The notes under the pieces are model-generated. The model had not been told where the DNA came from, ran no database searches, and worked only from the letters and a program-made list of their open reading frames with translations. The position numbers and the translations under genes are program-made. A stretch of 32,286 nucleotides of DNA from Deltaproteobacteria bacterium (GTDB lineage: Bacteria; Desulfobacterota; Binatia; UBA9968), in NCBI GenBank assembly GCA_023250495.1, contig JAHFAP010000012.1, positions 1 through 32,286 of the forward strand, read 5' to 3'. Of this stretch, positions 11,258-19,535 are shown one piece after another; positions within the stretch are counted from its first letter, which is position 1; each line of letters begins with the position of its first letter.

Positions 11258-11345
11258 AGGCTAGCGCTCAGCAATCAGCCTTCAGCTATCAGCTCCGGAT
11301 TCGGAATTCTTGTTTCTAGCTGAAAGCTGACGGCTTCTTAGCTTC
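11258..11345. repeat. Intergenic word-like repeat (cagcAATCAGCcttcAGCTATCAGCtc ... AGCTGAAAGCTGACGGC)
   Basis: Degenerate inverted copies of a CAGC(T/A)ATCAGC-type word between two same-strand carboxylase genes. Confidence 0.55.
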
Positions 11346-11352
11346 TTTGCTG

Positions 11353-12903
11353 TTAGAGCGGTATATTCCCATGCTTCTTGGGCGGGTTTTGATCCCGCTT
11401 GTTCTTCAGCATCTCCAGAGAGCGAATCAAGACCGGCCGCGTCTCCTCGGGATAGATCACCTGATCCACGTAGCCAAGCTCCGCAATCTTGAACGGGTTA
11501 GCGAAGGTCTCGCGGTAGCTCGCCGCCAATTCTTCCCTGGCCTTCTCCGGATCCGCGGCCTTCTCCAACGCCTCGCGAAAGACGATACTGATCGCCCCCT
11601 CGGGCCCCATGACCGCGATCTCTCCGGTCGGGTAAACCAGATTGATGTCTCCCCTCAGATGCTTGCTCGACATCACGATGTAGCCGCCGCCGTAGGCCTT
11701 GCGCGTGATCACAGTGATCTTGGGAACGGTAGCCTCGGCGTAAGCGTAGAGGAGTTTCGCGCCGTGACGGATGATGCCGTTAAACTCCTGCGCGGTTCCG
11801 GGCAAGAAGCCCGGCACGTCAACGAAGGTCACCAGAGGGATGTTGAAGCAGTCGCAAAACCGGATAAAGCGGGCCGCCTTGACTGACGCGTCGATATCCA
11901 GGCAGCCTGCCAGGTGCGCCGGCTGATTGGCCACCAGGCCGACTGATCGTCCTCCCAATCGGGCAAAGCCGATCACGATATTGGGAGCAAAATCGCGCTG
12001 CACCTCGTAGAAATATCCTTCGTCCACCACAGCCCCGATCAGCTCCTTCATGTCGTAGGGGCGGTTCGGGTTATCCGGGACAAGATCCCTCAGCCGTCGG
12101 TCCTCCCGCGATGGGTCGTCGTCGGTCGGATGGAACGGCGGCTCCTCCTGGTTGTTGCTGGGTATGAACCCCATAAGCTCACGGATCATCAGCAGACATT
12201 CCTTCTCGCCCTCCGTGGAAAAGTGGGCCACTCCACTCTTGGCGTTGTGCGTTTCAGCGCCTCCCAAATCCTCCTTGGTGACCTCCTCGTGGGTCACCGC
12301 CTTGATGACGTCCGGGCCGGTGATGAACATGTAGCTGTTGGTCTTCAGCATGAAGATGAAGTCGGTGATGGCCGGGGAATAGACCGCGCCTCCGGCGCAA
12401 GGCCCCATGATGGCGGAGATCTGCGGCACCACCCCGGAGGCCAGCACGTTGCGCAGGAAGATGTCCGCATAGCCTGCCAGGCTTGCTACCCCTTCCTGAA
12501 TCCGCGCCCCTCCCGAGTCGTTGATCCCGATGATCGGCGCGCCGTTCTTTACGGCCAGCTCCATCACCTTGCAGATCTTCTCCGCCACCACCCCGCTCAA
12601 ACTGCCGCCGAAGACCGTGAAATCTTGCGCGTAGACGTAGACCAGCCTGCCATCTATAGTCCCATAGCCGGTGACCACCGCGTCCCCCGGAATCTTTTTC
12701 TTGTCCATGTCGAAGTCCGCGCAGGTGTGGGTGCGCATGCGGTCCATTTCGACGAAGCTGCCGTGGTCGAGAAGGATGTCGAGCCGCTCGCGCGCCAGGA
12801 GCTTTCCCTGCTCATGCTGGCGGCGAATCCTATCCTCGCCGCCGGCTTCATCTGCCTGCCGGTTCAACTCCTTGAGCCTTTCGAGGTTCTCCTTCAAAGC
12901 CAT
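11353..12903 (-). CDS. Acyl-CoA carboxylase carboxyltransferase (beta) subunit
   Basis: Start at [54 protein letters not shown] and [17 protein letters not shown]. Confidence 0.95.
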   Translation of the reverse strand: MALKENLERLKELNRQADEAGGEDRIRRQHEQGKLLARERLDILLDHGSFVEMDRMRTHTCADFDMDKKKIPGDAVVTGYGTIDGRLVYVYAQDFTVFGGSLSGVVAEKICKVMELAVKNGAPIIGINDSGGARIQEGVASLAGYADIFLRNVLASGVVPQISAIMGPCAGGAVYSPAITDFIFMLKTNSYMFITGPDVIKAVTHEEVTKEDLGGAETHNAKSGVAHFSTEGEKECLLMIRELMGFIPSNNQEEPPFHPTDDDPSREDRRLRDLVPDNPNRPYDMKELIGAVVDEGYFYEVQRDFAPNIVIGFARLGGRSVGLVANQPAHLAGCLDIDASVKAARFIRFCDCFNIPLVTFVDVPGFLPGTAQEFNGIIRHGAKLLYAYAEATVPKITVITRKAYGGGYIVMSSKHLRGDINLVYPTGEIAVMGPEGAISIVFREALEKAADPEKAREELAASYRETFANPFKIAELGYVDQVIYPEETRPVLIRSLEMLKNKRDQNPPKKHGNIPL

Positions 12904-13046
12904 GAAAACGTTTTCTCCTACGGCACAGAGATCGCCAAGTTCGGGCATAATAACAAACGAGCCTCATCTGTCAACACAAAGGCCCATTCGCCATCGGGGG
13001 CCGCCTTGATGTTCCATAGTGAAATTGCTAGGTTAGCCTTCTTCAC

Positions 13047-14180
13047 ATGAGCAAATCCAAAGAATCGCTGCTGATCGTTTCCGCGAGCGAGGGGGACGCC
13101 AACATGCTTTACGCGACGGCGTTCTTCGCGCCGGACCCGTTCGTGTTCTTTAAGCATCGGGGTAGAAAATACATGGTGATGAGCGACCTGGAGATCGACC
13201 GGGCCAAGAAACAGGCGGAGGTGGACCACGTCCTGTCGCTCTCCCTTTACCACTCCGAACTCAGAAAGAACGGTAAACAAAACCCGACCACGGCTGATCT
13301 CCTGGAGCGAATCTTCCGCGAGAAGCGGATGAACCGCGTCGCCGTTCCAGCCAATTTTCCGACGCTACTGGCTGACGAGCTAAGGGCCAGGAGGTTCGTC
13401 CTGCAGGTAAGACAGGACCCGTTCTTTCCGGAACGCGAAAGAAAGAGGGCTGACGAGGTCCGCAAGATCCGCGACTCCCTACGGGTAGCTGAACTGGGGC
13501 TGGAGGCCGGCATCCAGACCCTCAAGAGAGCGAGGATCGGTCGCGACCGCGACCTTTATATAAGCGGCTCCCGGCTAACCTCTGAGAGGCTGAAAACTAT
13601 CGTCAACACCTCCATCATGGCTCAGGGCTGGGTGCCGAGCCACACGATCATCTCCTCCGGCGACCAGTGCTGCGACCCACATCATGAGGGCAGCGGCTCG
13701 ATCAAGGCGCACAGCTCCATTATTTTTGACATCTTTCCCCGCTCGCAGAAGACCGGCTACTTCGGCGATCTGAGCCGCACCGTCGTGCGCGGCCGCGCCT
13801 CCGAGCGCCTCAAGGAAGCCTACGGTACGGTCCAAGCCGGGCAGGAAGTCGCCTATCGCATGATTCGCCACGGCGCGAACGGCAAAGAGATCCACCAGAA
13901 AATCCTCGCCCTGTTCGAACAGAGAGGATTTCCAACCGGCAAGATCGGCGGTCGGATGCAGGGCTTTTTTCACGGCACAGGGCACGGCCTGGGCCTGGAT
14001 ATCCACGAGCCGCCGCGCATCTCTCCCAGCGGGGCCATACTGCGCGCTGGCCACGTGGTCACGGTCGAGCCCGGGCTCTATTACATCGGAATGGGCGGCG
14101 TGCGCCTGGAGGATGTCGTCCTGGTCACGAAAAATGGCAACCGTAATCTCACGCGCGCTCCCCAGTTCTTGGAAATATAG
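13047..14180 (+). CDS. M24-family metallopeptidase (Xaa-Pro aminopeptidase-like)
   Basis: GTGHGLGLDIHEPPRIS, VTVEPGLYYIGMGGVRLEDVVLV and IIFDIFPRSQKTGYFGDLSRTVV (M24 metal-ligand motifs). Confidence 0.9.
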   Translation: MSKSKESLLIVSASEGDANMLYATAFFAPDPFVFFKHRGRKYMVMSDLEIDRAKKQAEVDHVLSLSLYHSELRKNGKQNPTTADLLERIFREKRMNRVAVPANFPTLLADELRARRFVLQVRQDPFFPERERKRADEVRKIRDSLRVAELGLEAGIQTLKRARIGRDRDLYISGSRLTSERLKTIVNTSIMAQGWVPSHTIISSGDQCCDPHHEGSGSIKAHSSIIFDIFPRSQKTGYFGDLSRTVVRGRASERLKEAYGTVQAGQEVAYRMIRHGANGKEIHQKILALFEQRGFPTGKIGGRMQGFFHGTGHGLGLDIHEPPRISPSGAILRAGHVVTVEPGLYYIGMGGVRLEDVVLVTKNGNRNLTRAPQFLEI

Positions 14181-14187
14181 CTGCACT

Positions 14188-15048
14188 ATGCGCAAGCCTT
14201 TCCTAGATGCCCTAGCTGAAGAGATCCTTCTCGCTGACGGCGCCATGGGGACGGAGATCTACTCCCAAGGCCTTGCTGCCTACCGCTGTCCCTGGGAACT
14301 TAACCTCTCCGCGCCGGAACAGATTCGCGCGATTCACCAGGCCTATCTTGCAGCCGGCGCAAAGCTCATCGAGACCAACACCTTCGGCGCGAACAGCATA
14401 AGCCTTTCGCGCCACGGGCTGGAGAAGAAAATGCGCGAGATCAATCTACGAGGGGCCGAGATCGCGCATGCGGCGAGCCGGGGAAAAGCCTATGCGGCCG
14501 GCTCTGTGGGGCCAGTCGGTCGCAAGATAGCGAGCAACTCTGAGCGCTACGCCGTATTTTTTTCCCAGATCGAGGCCTTGAGGGACGGCGGGGTGGAGCT
14601 GATCATCCTGGAAACCTTCTCCGACCTCGAAGAAGCGGAGATCGCCTGCCGGGCGGCGCGCGAGGCAGCGCGGCTGCCTCTGGTTCTGCAATTCTCCTTT
14701 CACGCTATGGACAGCGGCGCCGGACCGACGCCTGAGAAGGCCTCGAAGGCTGCGGAGAACTGGGGCGTGGATGTGGTCGGATCTAACTGCAACAGCGGCC
14801 CTGAAGAGACCCTGCAATGCATCAAGCGGATGGCCGGGATCACTTCTCTCAAGCTCTCCGCCATGCCGAGCGCCGGACTACCCAAGGTTGTCGAGGGCCG
14901 GACTTGTTATCCGGTCTCGCCGGGGTCGATGGCAGAGTTTGCCCGCAGCTTGGTCCAGGCAGGCGTGTCGCTCATCGGCGGCTGCTGCGGCACCACGCCC
15001 GCCATGATCCAGGAAATGAACCAGGCCCTTAGACCCTTCAACTCTTAA
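14188..15048 (+). CDS. Homocysteine S-methyltransferase family protein
   Basis: LADGAMGTEIYSQGL, ETNTFGANSISL, VGSNCNSGPE and GGCCGTTPAMI (Zn-binding cysteines). Confidence 0.92.
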   Translation: MRKPFLDALAEEILLADGAMGTEIYSQGLAAYRCPWELNLSAPEQIRAIHQAYLAAGAKLIETNTFGANSISLSRHGLEKKMREINLRGAEIAHAASRGKAYAAGSVGPVGRKIASNSERYAVFFSQIEALRDGGVELIILETFSDLEEAEIACRAAREAARLPLVLQFSFHAMDSGAGPTPEKASKAAENWGVDVVGSNCNSGPEETLQCIKRMAGITSLKLSAMPSAGLPKVVEGRTCYPVSPGSMAEFARSLVQAGVSLIGGCCGTTPAMIQEMNQALRPFNS

Positions 15049-15062
15049 ACCCTTTAACTTCT

Positions 15063-15887
15063 GTGATCCCTTCAACCCTTAAACTTTCTAACTTTTTTTC
15101 CGGTCCGACGCCCAGGATCCTCGGCCACCGGGGCGCCGCGGGAGAGGCGCCGGAAAACACGCTGGTCTCCTTTCAGCGGGCACTCGCTGACGGAGCCGGC
15201 TTCATCGAGTTGGATGTCCGCGGCAGCGCCGACGGTAAGGTGGTCATCATCCATGACGCCACCGTGGGGAGGACCACCAACGGCCGCGGCCGAGTGAGCC
15301 GGCTGAGTCTCAGGGAGCTTAAGCGACTCGACGCCGGCTATTGGTTTACCAGCGATGGGGGCGCAACCTATCCCTATCGCGGGCAGCGGGTCGAGATTCC
15401 AACTCTGGCCGAGCTACTCTCTATCCTTCCGCAAATCAGGGCTATTATCGAGATCAAGCAGTGGCGGCCGCCGATAGTAAAAAAGGTGATCGAGGCGGTA
15501 TGCCGGGCAGGCAAAGAACGCGACGTCCTCCTGGCTACTGAGAAGAACCGAATCATGAGGGAAATCCGCGCGGAGATCAGCGACAACGATCCGCCCATCG
15601 CCACGGGATTTTCCTACGGAGAGGTGGCAAGCTTCATGGCGTGGCTCGCAGGAAATCGGCGGGAGGTGTATCGACCGCCGGGCCAGGCGATGCAGTTGCC
15701 GTGTGAATTCGCCGGCATGACGCTGGTCAGCGGGCAGACGCTCGAAGCAGCGCACAAGCTGGGAGTCGAACTGTTTGTCTGGACCATTAACGACCCGGCG
15801 GAGATGGAGCGGCTGCTGAGACTGGGAGTGGACGGGATCATCACCGACTATCCGGGCCGCTTGCGCGCCCTGGTCGCCGGAAGGTAA
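15063..15887 (+). CDS. Glycerophosphodiester phosphodiesterase family protein
   Basis: ILGHRGAAGEAPENTLVSFQRALADGAGFIELDVRGSADGKVVIIHDATVGRTTNGRG. Confidence 0.94.
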   Translation: MIPSTLKLSNFFSGPTPRILGHRGAAGEAPENTLVSFQRALADGAGFIELDVRGSADGKVVIIHDATVGRTTNGRGRVSRLSLRELKRLDAGYWFTSDGGATYPYRGQRVEIPTLAELLSILPQIRAIIEIKQWRPPIVKKVIEAVCRAGKERDVLLATEKNRIMREIRAEISDNDPPIATGFSYGEVASFMAWLAGNRREVYRPPGQAMQLPCEFAGMTLVSGQTLEAAHKLGVELFVWTINDPAEMERLLRLGVDGIITDYPGRLRALVAGR

Positions 15888-15931
15888 AATAAATCTTTTC
15901 TCTGCGGATGAAACAGGTAAAATAGTCTGCC

Positions 15932-17164
15932 ATGGCTCCGATAGTAACGTCGGGAGGGGCGGCGCTCAATAAAAGGCAGACGATCATCATCCTGCAATGG
16001 CTGGTGACCATCGTCTCCTCCTATCTCATGCTTTTCAGCAAAGGAGAGGTCGTTGGACACCCCTGGTCTTACAGCCTGGTCCTCCTCTTTCTGATCAGCG
16101 CGCTGGTTTTGTACCGCCTTCCTGCCGCGCTCTTTCAGCATCGCCATTTCGACTCGATCCTGCTTGTCGCTGATACCGTTCTCATCTCGGCTGCGATCTA
16201 CCAGAATCGCGGCGGGCCCTGGGATCTGTTCCTCCTCTACTTTTTTGTTCTCTTTCTTGCGGCGGTCGGCGAGAGCCAGCTCAGGCTCGTGCTGGGATTT
16301 GTCGTCATCAGCCTGGTTTATCTCGGCTTCCTGCTCCACGAGGGCAAGGGGTTGGCTGAGATCGGCACCGATTTCCTTGTCCGCATCGCCTTCCTCTTCG
16401 GGGTCTCGGTCCTCTACGGCTATCTTTCAGAAAACGCCAGAAAAGAAAAAATCCGGGCGGAGACTGCCGTGCAGCATGAGAGGCTCAAGATGGATTTGGT
16501 TGCGGCGCTGGCCCATGACATCAAAAACCCCCTCGGCATTATCATGTCGTACGCGGAGCTTATCATGGACCAGATTACCGGGCGGAGCGAAGAGAAAAGC
16601 AAACTCGATATCCTGGGGCGCATTCAAGAGAACGCCCAGAGAATCGTCAATTTGGTCACCGGTTTTCTCGAGGCCAGCAAGGCCGAGGCGGGCAAGCTCG
16701 AAATCGCCCACAGGCCGGTGTTGGTCAACAACCTACTCAAGGAGGTCGCGCGCCAGCAGCAATCTGACCTGGCGAAAAAAGGGCTCATGCTGGAGTTTAA
16801 CCTGGATGAGAAGCTGCCGGAGCTCCTCGGCGACGAGACCCAGCTCGAACGGGTCTTCTGGAACCTGATCGGCAACGCGATCAAGTTCACTCCGGCAGGT
16901 GGCAAGATCCTGGTCAGCTCGAGGCGCGTTGACGGCCATGTCTGCGTGAGCATTCGCGATACGGGGATAGGCATCCCGCGCGACGAGGTGTCGCTGCTCT
17001 TCTCGCAGTTCAGGCGCTTGAAGGGGTCGGCCGGGATCGAAGGGACGGGCCTCGGCCTATTCATCGTCAAGACGATTGTCGAGGCCCACAAGGGCACAGT
17101 CCAAGTCGAGAGTGTGGACGGGCAAGGATCCACTTTCACCGTCCGTGTTCCCATCCGCATTTAG
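15932..17164 (+). CDS. Membrane-bound sensor histidine kinase
   Basis: Hydrophobic multi-TM N-terminus; LVAALAHDIKNPLGIIMSYAELI (H-box), N box NLIGNAIKFTPAGG, G boxes DTGIGIP and GTGLGLFIVK. No response regulator in the window. Confidence 0.93.
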   Translation: MAPIVTSGGAALNKRQTIIILQWLVTIVSSYLMLFSKGEVVGHPWSYSLVLLFLISALVLYRLPAALFQHRHFDSILLVADTVLISAAIYQNRGGPWDLFLLYFFVLFLAAVGESQLRLVLGFVVISLVYLGFLLHEGKGLAEIGTDFLVRIAFLFGVSVLYGYLSENARKEKIRAETAVQHERLKMDLVAALAHDIKNPLGIIMSYAELIMDQITGRSEEKSKLDILGRIQENAQRIVNLVTGFLEASKAEAGKLEIAHRPVLVNNLLKEVARQQQSDLAKKGLMLEFNLDEKLPELLGDETQLERVFWNLIGNAIKFTPAGGKILVSSRRVDGHVCVSIRDTGIGIPRDEVSLLFSQFRRLKGSAGIEGTGLGLFIVKTIVEAHKGTVQVESVDGQGSTFTVRVPIRI

Positions 17165-17180
17165 TCTCCGTCCCAGACTG

Positions 17181-17909
17181 ATGGACAAAGAGCCGGAAAA
17201 AATCGCCTCGCTGATCAAGTCTCTGAATCATCCCGATAAGAAGGTGATCCGCAAGGCCGTTGACGCGCTGATCTCCATTGCCGCCCGCATGCCGTTGCTG
17301 GCCGACAAACTCAACGAGCTCTTGAACGACACTCCAGCAGAAAAGCGTTGGCCCATTGCTTATGTGTTAGCTCATATCTCGTGCGCTTCACTCTCATCCC
17401 TCAAGATCCTGACAGAAACGCTGGGCAACAGCGATCCAGACATCCGCTGGGCCGTGGCCCTGCTGCTGGTCCGCCTGGCAAAACAATCCAATCCCGGCGT
17501 TGCTGCGCACCTGGTTGACCTTCTCAAGTCCGGGCGGCCGACGCAGAGACGGATGGCAGTTTACTGCTTGCGCGACATCGGCGCGCAAGACACCTCCTCC
17601 CGCCAGGCGCTGCTCGATGCGTTACATGATCCCGACCCATTGGTCCGCGTCGCCGCAGTGACGAGTCTCAAGGCCCGCCCCGAGATTGGCGCAAGCGCGT
17701 TGGATCACCTGCTGCGATTCGTTCTGGCGGATCCGGATTCGCGCGTGCGCGCCAGCGCCGCCCTCGCCCTCGCACACTTGGGCGCGCCCACCGACCCAGT
17801 CCGTCGGGCGTTGAGGGACGCCAGCGAGAGCGCAGACACGCGGCTCAGCAAGGCGGCGCGCGCCGCGCTGGCCTTATTAGAAAAAAAAGGGCCCACCCTA
17901 CCTGAATAG
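17181..17909 (+). CDS. HEAT-repeat domain protein
   Basis: MDKEPEKIASLIKSLNHPDKKVIRKAVDALISIAARM... with repeated DPDIRWAVALLLVRLA, DPDPLVRVAAVTSL and DPDSRVRASAALALAHLG units. Confidence 0.85.
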   Translation: MDKEPEKIASLIKSLNHPDKKVIRKAVDALISIAARMPLLADKLNELLNDTPAEKRWPIAYVLAHISCASLSSLKILTETLGNSDPDIRWAVALLLVRLAKQSNPGVAAHLVDLLKSGRPTQRRMAVYCLRDIGAQDTSSRQALLDALHDPDPLVRVAAVTSLKARPEIGASALDHLLRFVLADPDSRVRASAALALAHLGAPTDPVRRALRDASESADTRLSKAARAALALLEKKGPTLPE

Positions 17910-17923
17910 TGGAGGGCGGGCCC
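17881..17923 (-). terminator. Intrinsic terminator on the minus strand
   Basis: Minus-strand RNA GGGCCCGCCCU-ccacuauucaggu-AGGGUGGGCCC followed by U8; 11-bp stem including one G-U wobble that would be a mismatch on the plus strand. Confidence 0.85.
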
Positions 17924-17945
17924 TCGGTGGACTGAGGGGATTGAC

Positions 17946-17989
17946 AGGCCCTAAGCCTGAACCCCCGTCAGAGATTCAGCTCAGAGCCT
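17946..17989 (-). ncRNA. 15-bp structured RNA hairpin downstream of a 14-codon ORF
   Basis: Minus-strand AGGCUCUGAGCUGAA (17975-17989) pairs with UUCAGGCUUAGGGCCU (17946-17961) with one bulged G and two G-U pairs; 13-nt loop. Confidence 0.6.
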
Positions 17990-18032
17990 AAGTCTCAGCC
18001 ACCTCGCAGTCACTACATTTGTCATCAATCAT
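17988..18032 (-). CDS. Candidate 14-aa peptide MIDDKCSDCEVAET
   Basis: AGGAGG SD, 7-nt spacer, ATG; stop TAG; lies between a near-consensus promoter and an intrinsic terminator on the same strand. Confidence 0.55.
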   Translation of the reverse strand: MIDDKCSDCEVAET

Positions 18033-18060
18033 TGGACCACCTCCTTTCCCTGCTGGCGCT

Positions 18061-18089
18061 AGTTTACGGAAGCGGTTCCTTCATGTCAA
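18061..18089 (-). promoter_or_regulatory. Sigma-70-type promoter for the micro-transcript
   Basis: Minus strand TTGACA (18084-18089) - 17 bp - TAAACT (18061-18066); spacer holds the palindrome GGAA-ccgc-TTCC (18068-18079). Confidence 0.75.
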
Positions 18090-18118
18090 TCAAAAATTCC
18101 TGAGTTTACAGCGGTAGC

Positions 18119-18186
18119 GAAGAATTTTGAGTTTTGAATTATTAATTTTGAATTTCTGAAACTCAAAATTCAGAACTCAACATTTA
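18119..18186. repeat. AT-rich word-like intergenic repeat (second copy)
   Basis: agaattttgagttttgaattattaattttgaatttctgaaactcaaaattcagaactcaacattt; shares an exact 19-mer with 8516-8534. Confidence 0.8.
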
Positions 18187-18951
18187 AGGAAGACCGATAA
18201 AGCTCAACTGGCGGCCGGTTTCCTTTTTATCCCGGCGATACGAAAAGAAGTCCTCCGCCGCGCAGCGCGTGCAAGGGCCGATCTTGAAGATCTGCTCCGG
18301 CGGGAGACCGGCATCTTGGAGCAGTAAACGATTGAACTCTCCTAGGTCGAGGAACTGCCTGCCAGCTCTCGACTGCAGGCACTTCTCAGCCAGGCTCCCC
18401 CACCTCTGAACCAATGGGCCTGAAACATCAGCGCCGATCTCATAGCAGCAGGGGCCGATCGCCGGACCCAAAGCCGCTTCGATCAAGCTGGGAGTCACCT
18501 CGTATCGATCCTTGAGATGACGGATCATCTTGGCGGCGATGCCGGCCAAACTGCCCCGCCACCCTGCATGCGCAACCGCGGCCACCTCGCGCCCACGAAC
18601 GGAAAAGAGAATCGGCACGCAGTCGGCCGTGAGCACCCCGAGAAACAGCCCCTTCTCCTCCGTAATCATCCCGTCGGCCGCGCCCGCCTCTTTGAGGCGG
18701 TTGTCTTTGACCTCGATGATGCGCTCGCCGTGCACCTGCTTCATGGTGACGATCCTGAGATCATGCGCGCCCACGGCCTTCTTCACGTCGCAGCAATTGT
18801 CCTTGACCGCCTGCGGGTCGTCTCCGACCCTGAAGGAGAGATTGAGGCTCGCATAAGCCCCCGTGCTCTTACCGCCGCGCCTGCCCAGAAACCCGTGCAG
18901 CAGCCCGTCTCGCTTCTCCCACTGCGGCGCCTTGAGGCAAAGCATCTCCAT
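18184..18951 (-). CDS. YfiH/LACC1-family protein (purine nucleoside phosphorylase / polyphenol oxidase family)
   Basis: LTADCVPILF, VAAVAHAGWRGSLAGIAAKMI and EAALGPAIGPCCYEIG; probable start at MEMLCLKAPQWEKRDG, ORF open to 18987. Confidence 0.9.
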   Translation of the reverse strand: MEMLCLKAPQWEKRDGLLHGFLGRRGGKSTGAYASLNLSFRVGDDPQAVKDNCCDVKKAVGAHDLRIVTMKQVHGERIIEVKDNRLKEAGAADGMITEEKGLFLGVLTADCVPILFSVRGREVAAVAHAGWRGSLAGIAAKMIRHLKDRYEVTPSLIEAALGPAIGPCCYEIGADVSGPLVQRWGSLAEKCLQSRAGRQFLDLGEFNRLLLQDAGLPPEQIFKIGPCTRCAAEDFFSYRRDKKETGRQLSFIGLP

Positions 18952-19146
18952 ACGCCCAATTATTATGGCTCGTGGGCTTAGTTGCAAGTTGTTTTAGGCT
19001 CAACTCGTTCAGATACATGTGAGAAAGATTCGAGCTAAAAGGGATGGGTTCTAAGGAGCACCAGGGCCCCTTCGCCTTTCCCGCAATCAAAACATAGCCG
19101 GCCCGATCTCGCGACTCTATGGAAAAGCCTCCATCCTTTTCAGCAT

Positions 19147-19186
19147 AGTAACTTTTCGATTACGGAAGGGTATGAAAAAGGTTACT
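19147..19186. promoter_or_regulatory. Candidate upstream activator site (imperfect inverted repeat)
   Basis: AGTAACTTTTC ... GAAAAAGGTTACT, about 100-135 bp upstream of the -24/-12 element. Confidence 0.3.
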
Positions 19187-19280
19187 CACTCTTCACCCAT
19201 CTAAAGATCCGGCAGAACCCACAACAAAATTTCCTCTGTAAATTCGGCGTGTTACCAAGCCGGCGGCGATTTTTTTAAGA

Positions 19281-19298
19281 CCGGCACGTGCCTTGCTT
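19281..19298 (+). promoter_or_regulatory. Sigma-54 (RpoN) type -24/-12 promoter of the biosynthetic operon
   Basis: ccGGCACGtgccTTGCtt: GG at 19283-19284 and GC at 19295-19296 with N10 between; near match to TGGCACG-N4-TTGCW. Confidence 0.7.
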
Positions 19299-19357
19299 CC
19301 CAATTCACATCAAGGCCGAGCGACAAAACAAAGAGCCGCATGGAAAGGAGAAATTTT

Positions 19358-19534
19358 ATGGAGACAGAAGAAGCTTTTGAGACCACGTTGGGGGATTTGG
19401 TTGTGGCCCTGACTGAAGAAACCTCCCAGTACGTTCATGACGAGAAAGAAGTTAACAAAGTGGTCGCCTTCAGGCTCACGCACCTTTTGAACCCCGCAGG
19501 CGCCGCTTCGAGACGCTGGCAGTACTGGCAGTAA
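19358..19534 (+). CDS. 58-aa small protein heading the operon; possible RiPP precursor or accessory peptide
   Basis: AAAGGAG SD before METEEAFETTLGDLVVALTEETSQYVHDEKEVNKVVAFRLTHLLNPAGAASRRWQYWQ*; stop is 1 nt from the next ATG. Confidence 0.7.
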   Translation: METEEAFETTLGDLVVALTEETSQYVHDEKEVNKVVAFRLTHLLNPAGAASRRWQYWQ

Positions 19535-19535
19535 A

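Noticed and set aside
12130-13050. 306-aa plus-strand ORF opposite the carboxyltransferase gene
   Set aside because: Antisense shadow of a strongly conserved CDS; no recognisable domain.
14188-15048. Possible SAM or cobalamin riboswitch ahead of the homocysteine methyltransferase
   Set aside because: Only 7 nt separate it from the upstream peptidase gene; no room for a riboswitch.
15932-17909. Histidine kinase plus HEAT-repeat protein as a novel signalling or phycobilin-lyase-like system
   Set aside because: No partner genes or specific motifs; ordinary orphan kinase and generic HEAT protein on present evidence.
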